Source: an uncultured Oscillospiraceae bacterium | GTDB taxonomy: Bacteria; Bacillota; Clostridia; Oscillospirales; Acutalibacteraceae | Direction: 5' to 3' | Length of the DNA: 64,000 bases | Assembly: GCA_900555015.1 (NCBI GenBank) | Contig: USJL01000003.1 | Coordinates: 1-64,000 of the forward strand | In this document: positions 16,104 through 25,519 of the stretch, in pieces | Numbering within the stretch: the first letter of the stretch is position 1 | Layout: each line of letters begins with the position of its first letter | Translations under genes and position numbers: made by a program | Notes under the pieces: generated by a model | The model's database searches: none | What the model was told of the DNA's origin: nothing | What the model saw: only the letters and a program-made list of their open reading frames with translations

Positions 16104-17339
16104 TTGATTACACTTGGTAATAACGCTCTTGCTGCAAAGGATTTTCTTTCAACCGTTACATCTGCGCAAAAAAACAGTGCTTTAACGGCAATAGCAAAAG
16201 CATTAAGGGAGAACAGCGATTATATTATAGAAGAAAATAAAAAAGATTTGGAACACGGCAAAAACGCCGGTTTAAGCCCTGCTATGTTAGACAGGCTTAT
16301 GCTTGATAAAGACAGAATCGAAGGTATTGCAAAAGGAGTAGAAGATGTTGTTGCATTGCCTGACCCATGCGGTTTAGTGCTTGATAAAATCAGCAGACCT
16401 AACGGACTTGAAATAGAAAAAATTTCTGTTCCTATCGGTGTAATCGGCATTATATACGAAGCAAGACCGAATGTTACGGCAGATGCTGCCGTACTTTGCC
16501 TTAAAAGCTCAAATGCCGTTATTTTAAGAGGTGGTAAAGAGGCAATTTGTTCAAATACAGCTATTGCCGATATTATGCGAAATGCCGTTAAATCTGTGGG
16601 ATTTGATGAAAATGTTATTCAGCTTGTAAAAGATACTTCTCGTGAATCCGCTAATCAAATGATGAAAATGAACGGTTATTTGGATTGTCTTATTCCAAGA
16701 GGCGGAAAAGGCTTAATTAAAAGCGTAGTTGAAAATTCTTCTGTTCCTGTTATTGAAACAGGCTCTGGAAATTGCCATATTTATGTTGATGAAAGTGCAA
16801 ATGTTGATATGGCTGCAAAAATAATTTTTAATGCAAAAACACAGCGTATAGGCGTTTGCAACGCTTGCGAAAGCCTTGTTATTCATAGAAATATTATTGC
16901 AAAAGCTTTGCCGGAAATAAAAAAACTTTTAGACACTAAAAATGTTGAAATTCGTGGGGATGAAACGGCTCAGGCTGTTTGTTCCGGAATCGTTCCGGCA
17001 ACAGAAGATGATTACGGCACGGAATATCTTGATTATATTATCAGCGTTAAAACCGTTAATAATCTTGATGAGGCGATAAAACATATTAATAAATACTCAA
17101 CCCGCCACAGTGAAGCTATTATTACCGAAAATAAAGAAAATGCAAAAGCTTTTATGGCAAGAATTGATTCTTCTTCTGTTTATGTTAATGCTTCCACAAG
17201 ATTTACAGACGGCGGTGAATTCGGTTTGGGTGCCGAAATCGGCATTTCAACTCAAAAACTTCATGCCCGCGGACCTATGGGGCTTCGTGAATTAACTACA
17301 ACAAAGTATTTGATTTTCGGAAACGGTCAAACAAGATAG
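16104..17339 (+). CDS. proA: gamma-glutamyl phosphate reductase
   Basis: The 411-residue protein is a full-length aldehyde-dehydrogenase-fold ProA: IGVIYEARPNV-like segment near residue 115, ILRGGKEA, the IPRGGKGL loop, the catalytic Cys region RIGVCNACE and the end HARGPMGLREL. It reduces gamma-glutamyl phosphate with NADPH to glutamate semialdehyde, which cyclises toward proline. The start is a TTG one base after the proB stop, with AAAGGGTG at 16088-16095 as ribosome site. The next gene, a flippase 15 bases on, appears to be in the same transcript. Confidence 0.95.
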   Translation: MITLGNNALAAKDFLSTVTSAQKNSALTAIAKALRENSDYIIEENKKDLEHGKNAGLSPAMLDRLMLDKDRIEGIAKGVEDVVALPDPCGLVLDKISRPNGLEIEKISVPIGVIGIIYEARPNVTADAAVLCLKSSNAVILRGGKEAICSNTAIADIMRNAVKSVGFDENVIQLVKDTSRESANQMMKMNGYLDCLIPRGGKGLIKSVVENSSVPVIETGSGNCHIYVDESANVDMAAKIIFNAKTQRIGVCNACESLVIHRNIIAKALPEIKKLLDTKNVEIRGDETAQAVCSGIVPATEDDYGTEYLDYIISVKTVNNLDEAIKHINKYSTRHSEAIITENKENAKAFMARIDSSSVYVNASTRFTDGGEFGLGAEIGISTQKLHARGPMGLRELTTTKYLIFGNGQTR

Positions 17340-17354
17340 CCATTAGGAGATTTT

Positions 17355-18797
17355 ATGGATAAGTACAAAAAGCTTGCCTCCAACACAATAATTTTTGCAA
17401 TAGGAACTTTTTCGTCAAAATTGCTTTCTGTTGTTTTAACTTTTTTCTATACCCGTGTTATGGCAACAGGGGATTTTGGCGGCGCAACATTAATTCAAAA
17501 TGCAGTTAACATTCTTGTTCCTATTGTAACATTGGCGGTTAATTCTGCTTGCCTGCGTTTTGCACTTGATAAAAAAAGTGATAAAAAGTGTGTTCTTACA
17601 ACAGGTGTTGCTACAACGTTAATCGGTTTTGCCGTTTTTTGTTTGTTTTACCCTGTGGTTTCTAAAATTAATATTAATGATTTTTATTTGGGCAAGTATG
17701 CCATTTTGCTTTATTTAATGCTTCTTGGCTCATCTTTGCGCCAGCTTACACAGCAGTTTGTGCGCGGTTCGGGTCATGTTAAACTTTATGCCGTGGATGG
17801 GGTTATAGCAACAGCCACATCGGCAGGATTTACGTTTCTTTACTTAGGCGCATTTAAGTGGGGAATATACGGCTATATTCTTGCAATTTTTACAAGCGAT
17901 ATGCTTTCCGTTTTGTTTATGTTTATCGTAGCAAAACTATGGCGTTATCTTGATTTTAAGCATGGTTTAAAAAAGCACACGCTTGTGCCTATGCTTAAGT
18001 ATTGTATTCCTCTTATTCCCACAATTATTCTTTGGTGGATAATTAATGTTTCAGACCAGTATATGGTAACCTATTTTAACGGCGTTTCTTTAAGCGGTAT
18101 TTATACTTCGGCTTATAAAATTCCAAATTTTGTTGTTATTTTTGCCTCAATATTTATTGACGCTTGGCAGCTTTCTGCTGTTGATGAGTACGATAATAAA
18201 GGAAAATCCGAATTTTTTACAAAGGTGTTTAAGGTTTACAGCGGTGCTTTAATATCCGTGGGTGCTCTTTTAATAATTTTTGCCCGAATTATTACATCTG
18301 TTTATTTGGGTAAGGATTATTATGATTCTTGGCATTATGTGCCTATTCTTGTAATTGCCACAACATTCTCTTGCCTTGTTAATTTCTATGCCTCGGTTTA
18401 TATGGCAGAGAAAAAAAGCGTTCTTTCAATGCTTACGGCAGGCACAGGTGCAATAACTAACATTGTTCTTAACTTTATTTTAATACCTCGTTTTCAGGCT
18501 TACGGTGCGGCAATAGCAACGGCAACTTCATTTGTTGTAGTATTTATTTTGCGCATATTTAATACAAAACAGTTTGTAAATATTAAAATCAATTATGTTT
18601 CGTTTTTAAGCTCTGTTTTGCTGCTTTTGGCAACTGCTGTTGTTACAATGCTTGAAATCGGCGGCGGTCAGTGGCAAAGCTTTGCAATTTCCGCAGTGCT
18701 TGGCATTGTTGTTGTTTTAATTAATATCAGGTCTGTTATTGATATAATCAAACTTGTTTTGGGCAAATTCCTGAAAAGAAAAGGAAAAAATGCATAG
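17355..18797 (+). CDS. oligosaccharide flippase family protein (MVF/PST type)
   Basis: The 480-residue protein has 12-14 predicted membrane helices and the N-terminal NTIIFAIGTFSSKLLS pattern of Wzx-like polysaccharide transporters, ending in a lysine-rich tail. Such proteins flip lipid-linked glycans or teichoic-acid precursors across the membrane. It resembles the flippase at 58481 in both helix order and short motifs (RFALDK / RFSIDK, FVRGSGHVKLYA / [12 protein letters not shown]), so the two are homologues of one resident subfamily, unlike the Wzx in the capsule cluster. TAGGAG sets the start. Its place behind proBA gives no clue to its substrate. Confidence 0.85.
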   Translation: MDKYKKLASNTIIFAIGTFSSKLLSVVLTFFYTRVMATGDFGGATLIQNAVNILVPIVTLAVNSACLRFALDKKSDKKCVLTTGVATTLIGFAVFCLFYPVVSKININDFYLGKYAILLYLMLLGSSLRQLTQQFVRGSGHVKLYAVDGVIATATSAGFTFLYLGAFKWGIYGYILAIFTSDMLSVLFMFIVAKLWRYLDFKHGLKKHTLVPMLKYCIPLIPTIILWWIINVSDQYMVTYFNGVSLSGIYTSAYKIPNFVVIFASIFIDAWQLSAVDEYDNKGKSEFFTKVFKVYSGALISVGALLIIFARIITSVYLGKDYYDSWHYVPILVIATTFSCLVNFYASVYMAEKKSVLSMLTAGTGAITNIVLNFILIPRFQAYGAAIATATSFVVVFILRIFNTKQFVNIKINYVSFLSSVLLLLATAVVTMLEIGGGQWQSFAISAVLGIVVVLINIRSVIDIIKLVLGKFLKRKGKNA

Positions 18798-18814
18798 TAT
18801 ATATAGTGTGGGTA

Positions 18815-18843
18815 TTGATAAAACGCTGTTTTTAGTGTATAAT
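18815..18843 (+). promoter_or_regulatory. sigma-A promoter of glgP
   Basis: TTGATA at 18815-18820, 17-base spacer, TATAAT at 18838-18843. Confidence 0.7.
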
Positions 18844-18900
18844 TAACAAATAAAACTTAAAAAGTGATGTTTTAATATAAATTTTTTGGAGGATTTGCAT

Positions 18901-21399
18901 ATGAATTCAAACATTTCTGTTTCGCAGGCAAAGAAAATGATTAACGATAAGTTGAGTCATTTCTTTGGCGTTACGCCCGAAACAGCTTCAATGGAGCAAT
19001 ATTACAAAGCTGTTGCAATGATTGTTCGTGATGAGCTTGCATATGAGAACAGCGAATTCCGCAAAGAGGCGGAAGGTCAGGATTCCAAGCAGATTTATTA
19101 TCTTTGCATGGAATTTCTTATGGGTCGTTCATTAAAAAACAATCTTTATAATTTAGGTCTTATTGACGTTTTTGAAGAAGCTCTTAAAAGTTTTGATGTT
19201 AAACTTGATAATCTTTATGATGAAGAACCGGACGCAGGTTTAGGTAACGGTGGTTTAGGCAGACTTGCCGCTTGTTATCTTGACGGACTTGCTACTAACG
19301 GATTTCAGTCAATGGGTTACTCAATTCGTTATGAAGCAGGTATTTTTAAGCAAAAGTTAATTGACGGCTGGCAAACCGAATTGCCGGATTTCTGGCTTCC
19401 GGGCGGCGATGTTTGGCTTGTTCCGCGTGAGGAAAGGTCTGTAAAAGTTAATTTTGAAGGCTGGGTAGATGACAGCTGGGACGGCGATTATCATCATGTT
19501 GAACTTCGTGATTGCAACACTGTAACCGCAGTGCCTTATGATATGTATGTTTCAGGTAAAGGTAACGGCGTTTCACGTCTTCGTCTTTGGGCTTCCGTTA
19601 AACCTGAACTTGATATGAGCCTTTTTAATCAAGGTTCATTTATTAAGGCTATGGAGCAATCTGCAATGGCAGAGGCTATTTCAAAGGTTCTTTATCCTGC
19701 CGATAACTCACCGGAGGGTAAGTCATTAAGGCTTCGTCAGCAATATTTCCTTGTTTCTGCTTCTATTCAGGATATTATTCAGCGCCATTTAACAAAATAC
19801 GGCACGTTGGATAATTTGGCAGAAAAAATTGCAATTCATATTAACGATACTCATCCTACAATGGCTATTCCCGAACTTATGCGTATTATGCTTGATGAAT
19901 GCGGATATGATTGGGATACAGCTTGGAATATTGTTACAAATACTGTTGCTTATACAAACCACACAGTTATGAAAGAAGCACTTGAATGCTGGAGTGAAGA
20001 ACTTTACAGCAGACTTTTGCCTCGTATTTATCAAATCACAAAGGAAATTGACAATCGTTTCCGTGCTTATATTTGGAGCATTTCACACGATGCCGATAAG
20101 GTGGAAAGAATGGCAATCGTTTCCGGCGGTGTTGTAAGAATGGCAAATCTTTGCGTAGCCGGTTCTCATTCCGTAAACGGCGTTTCCGCACTTCATTCCG
20201 AAATCCTTAAAGAAACCGTATTTAATGATTTTTATACAGTTACTCCTGAAAAATTTAAAAATGTAACAAACGGTATTGCTTTCAGAAGATGGATTTGTCA
20301 GGCAAATCCAAAGCTTACTTCATTTATAACAGAACTTATTGGTGACGGCTTTATTACTCAAAGCGATGAACTTTTAAAACTTCGTGATTATAAAGACGAT
20401 AAGCAGGTTCTTGAAACATTGCAAAAAATTAAATACGATAATAAGGTTCGTTTTGCAGAAGTTGTTAAAAAGAGAAACGGTGTTGAAATTGACCCTAATT
20501 CTATTTTTGATGTTCAGGTTAAACGACTTCATGAATACAAGCGTCAAAGCCTTAATATTCTTAATATTATTGCGGAATATCAAATGCTTAAAGCAAATCC
20601 AAATGCAGATTTTGTGCCGAGAACTTATATTTTCGCTTCAAAAGCCGCTCCGGGTTACTTTATGGCAAAAAAGACTATTGAACTTATTGATTCTTTGTCA
20701 AAACTTATTAATAATGACCCTGATGTAAATAAAAAGCTTAAAGTTGTATTTATGGAAGAGTATAATGTTTCTCTTGCGGAAATTCTTATGCCTGCCGCAG
20801 ATATTTCAGAGCAAATTTCTCTTGCCGGCACAGAAGCTTCAGGCACAGGTAATATGAAACTTATGCTTAACGGCGCCGTTACTTTGGGAACTTTAGACGG
20901 TGCAAATGTTGAAATTGCACAGGCTGTAGGCAATGATAACATTTTCTTGTTCGGTCTTAAAACTCCTGAGGTTCAGCAGCTTCAAAAATCAGGTTATTAT
21001 CCTATGAATTACATTAATAACAATCCTACGCTTAAAGGTGTTATTGATTTCATTAATATGGGCGTTAACGGCAAATCGTTCGGCGAAATTACATCAAGCC
21101 TTATGAATGTAGACCCATATATGGCACTTGCCGATTTTGCCGATTATCAAAAGGCACAGCAGTTTTCTGCCGAAACATATAAGAATGCAGAAAAATTTGC
21201 TAAAATGTCATTAATGAATATCAGCGGCGCAGGTGTGTTCAGCGCAGACCGTTCCATTATGGATTATGCAAATAATATTTGGCACACAAAGCCGGTTCAG
21301 GTAAAATCAAAGCCTGCCAAAAAGGTTGTTAAAGAAGATGTAATGCCTGCGGCAGCTAAAAAAGCGCCAAAAAAGAAAACGGCAAAAAAATCAAAATAA
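18901..21399 (+). CDS. glgP: glycogen/starch/alpha-glucan phosphorylase
   Basis: The 832-residue protein is a GT35 phosphorylase: YYLCMEFLMGRSL near the start, GNGGLGRLAACY, the nucleotide-site region AIHINDTHP, the RLHEYKRQ motif and the PLP-lysine segment EASGTGNMKLMLNGA. It cuts terminal alpha-1,4 glucose from storage glucan with phosphate, giving glucose 1-phosphate in the cytoplasm. GGAGG at 18888-18892 fixes the start at 18901. The last 35 residues are an unusual Lys/Ala/Pro-rich tail (ending KKTAKKSK) beyond the usual end of the family. The next gene is a GH13 glucosidase, which fits joint use of alpha-glucan. Confidence 0.95.
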   Translation: MNSNISVSQAKKMINDKLSHFFGVTPETASMEQYYKAVAMIVRDELAYENSEFRKEAEGQDSKQIYYLCMEFLMGRSLKNNLYNLGLIDVFEEALKSFDVKLDNLYDEEPDAGLGNGGLGRLAACYLDGLATNGFQSMGYSIRYEAGIFKQKLIDGWQTELPDFWLPGGDVWLVPREERSVKVNFEGWVDDSWDGDYHHVELRDCNTVTAVPYDMYVSGKGNGVSRLRLWASVKPELDMSLFNQGSFIKAMEQSAMAEAISKVLYPADNSPEGKSLRLRQQYFLVSASIQDIIQRHLTKYGTLDNLAEKIAIHINDTHPTMAIPELMRIMLDECGYDWDTAWNIVTNTVAYTNHTVMKEALECWSEELYSRLLPRIYQITKEIDNRFRAYIWSISHDADKVERMAIVSGGVVRMANLCVAGSHSVNGVSALHSEILKETVFNDFYTVTPEKFKNVTNGIAFRRWICQANPKLTSFITELIGDGFITQSDELLKLRDYKDDKQVLETLQKIKYDNKVRFAEVVKKRNGVEIDPNSIFDVQVKRLHEYKRQSLNILNIIAEYQMLKANPNADFVPRTYIFASKAAPGYFMAKKTIELIDSLSKLINNDPDVNKKLKVVFMEEYNVSLAEILMPAADISEQISLAGTEASGTGNMKLMLNGAVTLGTLDGANVEIAQAVGNDNIFLFGLKTPEVQQLQKSGYYPMNYINNNPTLKGVIDFINMGVNGKSFGEITSSLMNVDPYMALADFADYQKAQQFSAETYKNAEKFAKMSLMNISGAGVFSADRSIMDYANNIWHTKPVQVKSKPAKKVVKEDVMPAAAKKAPKKKTAKKSK

Positions 21400-21404
21400 G
21401 GTGA

Positions 21405-21430
21405 AAAAAGGACGGTGCTCCGTCCTTTTT
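21405..21430 (+). terminator. intrinsic terminator between glgP and GH13
   Basis: Eleven-base perfect stem AAAAAGGACGG / CCGTCCTTTTT with a TGCT loop. The T-rich 3' arm ends only 10 bases before the next ATG. Confidence 0.75.
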
Positions 21431-21440
21431 GCGTTAATAT

Positions 21441-23291
21441 ATGCAAATTTTTAATTCAAGAAATAAAGAATATAAATCTTTAATTTCAGCAATAAAAACA
21501 AATGAAAAAGTTAAATTAAGAATAATTGTTCCGCGTAATATTCATTGCAACGGCGCAAATTTGGCTGTAACAAAGGAAAATGAGCAAACTGTTTATTATT
21601 CTATGTTTTGGGCAGGCATGTGCGGTGATGAATTTGAATATTGGGAATTGCATTTTTATGCTACTACGCCAGGACTTTATTTTTATCATTTTGAGCTGAA
21701 TACGCCTTGGGGCAAATCATTTGTTAAAAATGTGGGCGCAGGGGTAGGAGATTTTAATGCAAACGGCGTTGAATTTCAGCAAACCGTTTATGATGAGAAT
21801 TTTGAAACTCCCGATTTTATTAAGGGCGGTTTGATTTATCAAATTTTCCCGGATAGGTTTTATAACAGTCAAACACCGAAAAGCAATGTTCCTAAAGAAC
21901 GTGAAATGCGTAAATGGGGCGGTGAGCCTTATTGGAACGAGGGTCAAATGAACGGTATGTGGAATAACGATTATTTTGGCGGCGACTTAAAGGGTATTGA
22001 AGAAAAATTACCTTATATTAAATCTTTGGGTGTAAACTGTATTTATTTAAATCCTATTTTTGAGGCCCATTCAAACCATAGGTACGACACTGCCGATTAT
22101 GAAAAAATCGACCCGCTTTTGGGTTCCGAGCAGGATTTAAAAAATCTTTGTAAATCTGCAAAAGAATTGGGAATTTCAATTATTTTAGACGGCGTTTTCA
22201 GCCATACCGGCTGCGATTCGAAATATTTTAATTTATATGGCAGATATAACGATATAGGCGCTTATAACAGCAAAAAAAGCCCATACTATTCTTGGTATAA
22301 ATTTACAAAATATCCTGACGAATATGAAAGTTGGTGGGGTATAAAACTGCTTCCGGAAGTTATGGAAGAGGACGAAAGCTACAGGGAATATATTTGCGGC
22401 AAAAACGGCATTTTGTGTAAGTGGCTAAGGTGCGGAATAAGCGGTTGGCGACTTGATGTTGCAGATGAATTGCCTGATGTTTTTCTTGATGATCTGCGTT
22501 CTGCCGTTAAAGCAGAAAACCCTAATGCTGTTATTATCGGCGAGGTTTGGGAAGACGCAACTACCAAATTTGCCTATGGCGAAAGGCGCAGATACCTTCT
22601 TGGCAAACAGCTTGATTCCGTAATGAATTATCCGTTTGCAAACGCTGTTTTAAATTTTGTTAAGTACGGCGGTGCAGAAAGTTTTTTTGATAACATTCTT
22701 TCTGTTATTGAAAATTATCCGCCATGTGTTTTAAATGTTTTAATGAATCATATCGGCACACATGATACCGAAAGGGCTATAACCCGTCTTGCCGGCAGTA
22801 ATCCGGACGGACATGACAGGCAGTGGCAGCATCAGCACAATATATTGCCTGATTATGATTATTTAAAAGGCGTGTCTATGATGAAAATCGCAAGCCTTAT
22901 TCAATATACATTGCCGGGTGTACCGAGCCTTTATTACGGCGATGAAATCGGCATGCAGGGAATGAAAGACCCGTTTAACAGAGGTTGTTTTGATTGGGAA
23001 AATCAAAATGCCCAGCTTTTGAAATGGTATAAGCGTTTAGGTGAAATCAGGCACGGTTGCAAAGCGTTTGTTTCAGGTGAATTTGTTCCTGTTTATGCAA
23101 ATTCAAACGCTGTTGCTTATGAGCGTGTTTGTGATGAAAATTCAACTCTTACCGTTGTTAATAATTCAGAACATGCCGTTGATATTTTTGTGGGCGAGAA
23201 GTGGAATAATTCGTACAGCTTTTTTGATTCTTCCTGCGAAAACGGTTTTATTCATCTTGAACCTTACAGGTATGCTTTGCTTTCAAAGTGA
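21441..23291 (+). CDS. GH13 alpha-glucosidase / neopullulanase-like enzyme
   Basis: The 616-residue protein has an N-terminal beta domain of the CBM34 type, then the GH13 barrel: region I DGVFSHTG, region II GWRLDVADE with nucleophile Asp339, region III GEVWEDA with acid Glu368, and region IV GTHDTERA with Asp442. Such enzymes act on maltodextrins, pullulan or cyclodextrins; no signal peptide is seen, so it works in the cytoplasm together with GlgP. The start is fixed by the N-terminal domain pattern (IFNSRNKEYKS) although no ribosome site precedes it: the glgP terminator ends 10 bases before the ATG. Confidence 0.9.
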   Translation: MQIFNSRNKEYKSLISAIKTNEKVKLRIIVPRNIHCNGANLAVTKENEQTVYYSMFWAGMCGDEFEYWELHFYATTPGLYFYHFELNTPWGKSFVKNVGAGVGDFNANGVEFQQTVYDENFETPDFIKGGLIYQIFPDRFYNSQTPKSNVPKEREMRKWGGEPYWNEGQMNGMWNNDYFGGDLKGIEEKLPYIKSLGVNCIYLNPIFEAHSNHRYDTADYEKIDPLLGSEQDLKNLCKSAKELGISIILDGVFSHTGCDSKYFNLYGRYNDIGAYNSKKSPYYSWYKFTKYPDEYESWWGIKLLPEVMEEDESYREYICGKNGILCKWLRCGISGWRLDVADELPDVFLDDLRSAVKAENPNAVIIGEVWEDATTKFAYGERRRYLLGKQLDSVMNYPFANAVLNFVKYGGAESFFDNILSVIENYPPCVLNVLMNHIGTHDTERAITRLAGSNPDGHDRQWQHQHNILPDYDYLKGVSMMKIASLIQYTLPGVPSLYYGDEIGMQGMKDPFNRGCFDWENQNAQLLKWYKRLGEIRHGCKAFVSGEFVPVYANSNAVAYERVCDENSTLTVVNNSEHAVDIFVGEKWNNSYSFFDSSCENGFIHLEPYRYALLSK

Positions 23292-23298
23292 TTTACCG

Positions 23299-23332
23299 CA
23301 GACTGTGTGTATTTAACACAGTCTGTTTTTTT
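23299..23332 (+). terminator. intrinsic terminator after GH13
   Basis: Ten-base stem CAGACTGTGT / ACACAGTCTG (23299-23308 with 23316-23325) and T run. Confidence 0.88.
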
Positions 23333-23363
23333 ATATTTTATTATATATATTATAAAATAACAG

Positions 23364-23393
23364 TTGAATGTGAATGCATAGTTGTGTTATAAT
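23364..23393 (+). promoter_or_regulatory. promoter of aspS-gatCAB
   Basis: TTGAAT at 23364-23369, 18-base spacer, TATAAT at 23388-23393 with TGT extended -10. Confidence 0.65.
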
Positions 23394-23445
23394 ATCAAAC
23401 GATTAAATGGAATTATTTGATAAATTTCCCGAAAGGAAGTAAATT

Positions 23446-25200
23446 ATGGCATACAGAACACATAATTGTAATGAATTAACATTTGAAAATTTAAATGAAA
23501 GGGTTTCACTTGCCGGTTGGGTGGATACTATAAGAGACCACGGCGGCGTTGCTTTTATTGACCTTCGTGATGAATACGGCGTTACACAGGTTGTTGTAAA
23601 TGACGGCGACTTGATTAACCATTTGAAAAAAGAAAGCGTTATTTCTGTTGAAGGCGTTGTTGTAAAACGTGATGAAGAAACGGTTAATAAAAAAATTGCA
23701 ACAGGCGAACTTGAGGTTAAGGTTGATAAATTAACTATTCTCGGTGCCTGCACAGAAAATCTTCCTTTTGAAGTTTCCGAATCAAAAGAAACAAGGGAAG
23801 ATGTGCGTTTAACCTACCGTTTCCTTGATTTAAGAAATAAAGCCGTTCATGATAATATTATTTTCAGAAGCAATGTAATTTCATTTCTTCGTCAAAAAAT
23901 GACTGAAATGGGTTTTACCGAAATTACAACCCCTATTTTAACCTGTTCTTCACCTGAAGGTGCAAGAGATTATATTATCCCAAGCCGTAAGCATGAGGGT
24001 AAGTTTTACGCTCTTCCTCAGGCACCGCAGCAGTTTAAGCAGTTGTTAATGGTGTCCGGCTTTGATAAATATTTCCAAATTGCTCCTTGTTTCCGTGATG
24101 AGGATGCAAGGGCAGACCGTTCACCGGGCGAATTTTATCAGCTTGACTTTGAAATGAGCTTTGCAACACAGGAAGATGTTTTTGCTGTTGCAGAGGAAGT
24201 TCTTTATGATACATTTACAAAATTCGGCGGCGGAAAACAAGTTTCCCCAGCTCCGTTTGTAAGAATTCCTTATGAAGAGGCAATGATTAAATACGGCACA
24301 GACAAGCCTGATTTAAGAAACCCTCTTGAAATTGTTGATTTAACGGAATTTTTCAGCGATGTTGAATTTAAAGCATTTCAGGGCAGACCTGTCAGAGGTA
24401 TTAATGTTCCGGGTTGTGCAAAACAGTCAAAGGGCTGGTTTGAAAAAATGCTTAAATTTGCTCTTGAAATCGGTATGAAAGGCTTGGGCTATATCGAGGT
24501 TCTTGAAGACGGTTCATATAAAGGCCCTATTGATAAATTCTTGCCTGATAACAAAAAGCAGGAACTTCGTGAAATATTTAATTTCAAAACAGACGACACA
24601 TTGTTCTTCATCTGCGATGCTCCTAAGCATGTAAATGATTTTGCAGGTCAAATCAGAACAGAACTTGCAAATCGCCTTGATTTGATTGATAAAAACAGAT
24701 TTGAACTTTGTTATATTACAGATTTCCCAATGTTTGAAAATGATGAAAACGGCAAGCTTGCATTTACTCACAATCCGTTCTCAATGCCGCAAGGCGAAAT
24801 GGACGCACTTTTAAATCAAGACCCGTTAACAATTAAAGCATATCAGTATGATATTGTTTGTAACGGTGTTGAACTTTCATCAGGTGCCGTTCGTAACCAC
24901 CGCCCGGATGTTATGGTTAAAGCATTTGAAATGGCAGGTTATTCAGAAGAAACCGTTAAAGAAAAGTTTGGCGCATTATTTAATGCATTCCATTACGGCG
25001 CACCGCCTCATGCAGGTATGGCACCGGGAATTGACAGAATGATTATGCTTCTTCGTGATGAAGAAAACATTCGTGAGGTTATTGCATTCCCAATGAATTC
25101 AAATGCACAGGATATGCTTTTGGGTGCACCTAATACGGTAACTGAAATGCAGCTTCGTGAAACACATATTAAACTTCGCCGTCCGGCACCTGAAAAATAA
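23446..25200 (+). CDS. aspS: aspartyl-tRNA synthetase
   Basis: The 584-residue protein is a bacterial-type class II AspRS: an OB-fold anticodon domain (SLAGWVDTIRDHGGVAFIDLRD), motif 2 FRDEDARADRSPGEFYQLD, the inserted GAD domain in the middle, and the end GIDRMIMLL with LRDEENIREVIAFP. It charges tRNA-Asp and may also charge tRNA-Asn; the gatCAB genes follow 20 bases later, so mischarged Asp-tRNA-Asn could be amidated by the same operon's product. Whether the enzyme is non-discriminating cannot be decided from this sequence. GAAAGGAAG sets the start. Confidence 0.96.
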   Translation: MAYRTHNCNELTFENLNERVSLAGWVDTIRDHGGVAFIDLRDEYGVTQVVVNDGDLINHLKKESVISVEGVVVKRDEETVNKKIATGELEVKVDKLTILGACTENLPFEVSESKETREDVRLTYRFLDLRNKAVHDNIIFRSNVISFLRQKMTEMGFTEITTPILTCSSPEGARDYIIPSRKHEGKFYALPQAPQQFKQLLMVSGFDKYFQIAPCFRDEDARADRSPGEFYQLDFEMSFATQEDVFAVAEEVLYDTFTKFGGGKQVSPAPFVRIPYEEAMIKYGTDKPDLRNPLEIVDLTEFFSDVEFKAFQGRPVRGINVPGCAKQSKGWFEKMLKFALEIGMKGLGYIEVLEDGSYKGPIDKFLPDNKKQELREIFNFKTDDTLFFICDAPKHVNDFAGQIRTELANRLDLIDKNRFELCYITDFPMFENDENGKLAFTHNPFSMPQGEMDALLNQDPLTIKAYQYDIVCNGVELSSGAVRNHRPDVMVKAFEMAGYSEETVKEKFGALFNAFHYGAPPHAGMAPGIDRMIMLLRDEENIREVIAFPMNSNAQDMLLGAPNTVTEMQLRETHIKLRRPAPEK

Positions 25201-25220
25201 TCTTTAAGGAGAGAAAAGCA

Positions 25221-25508
25221 GTGCAGATTACTCCGGAATTAATTAAATATTTGGAATCTCTTGCCCGTATAACCTTAACCGAGGATGAAGAAAAAAAGGT
25301 TGGCAAGGAACTTCAGGATATTTTAACTTATATTGATACATTAAATGAACTTGACACTACAGGCGTAGAGGCAATGAGCCATTCTTTTCCTATAACAAAT
25401 GTTTTAAGGAAGGATGAGGTTAAACCTTCAATGAGTCCAGATGAGATTGTTGCCAATGCTCCCGAAAGTCAAGACGGTGCATTTGTTGTGCCTAAAACAG
25501 TAGAATAA
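25221..25508 (+). CDS. gatC: Asp-tRNA(Asn)/Glu-tRNA(Gln) amidotransferase subunit C
   Basis: The 95-residue protein is GatC, the small belt that ties GatA to GatB: LESLARITLTEDEEKK near the start, LQDILTYIDTLNELDT, and the late LRKDEV followed by the APESQDGAFVVPKTVE end. The start is a GTG with AAGGAGAG 8 bases before it. It sits between aspS and gatA in a four-gene operon. Confidence 0.95.
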   Translation: MQITPELIKYLESLARITLTEDEEKKVGKELQDILTYIDTLNELDTTGVEAMSHSFPITNVLRKDEVKPSMSPDEIVANAPESQDGAFVVPKTVE

Positions 25509-25519
25509 GGGGTGCCGAT

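Noticed and set aside
23331..23445. T-box leader before aspS
   Set aside because: The leader is too short and lacks the T-box core; only a promoter is visible.
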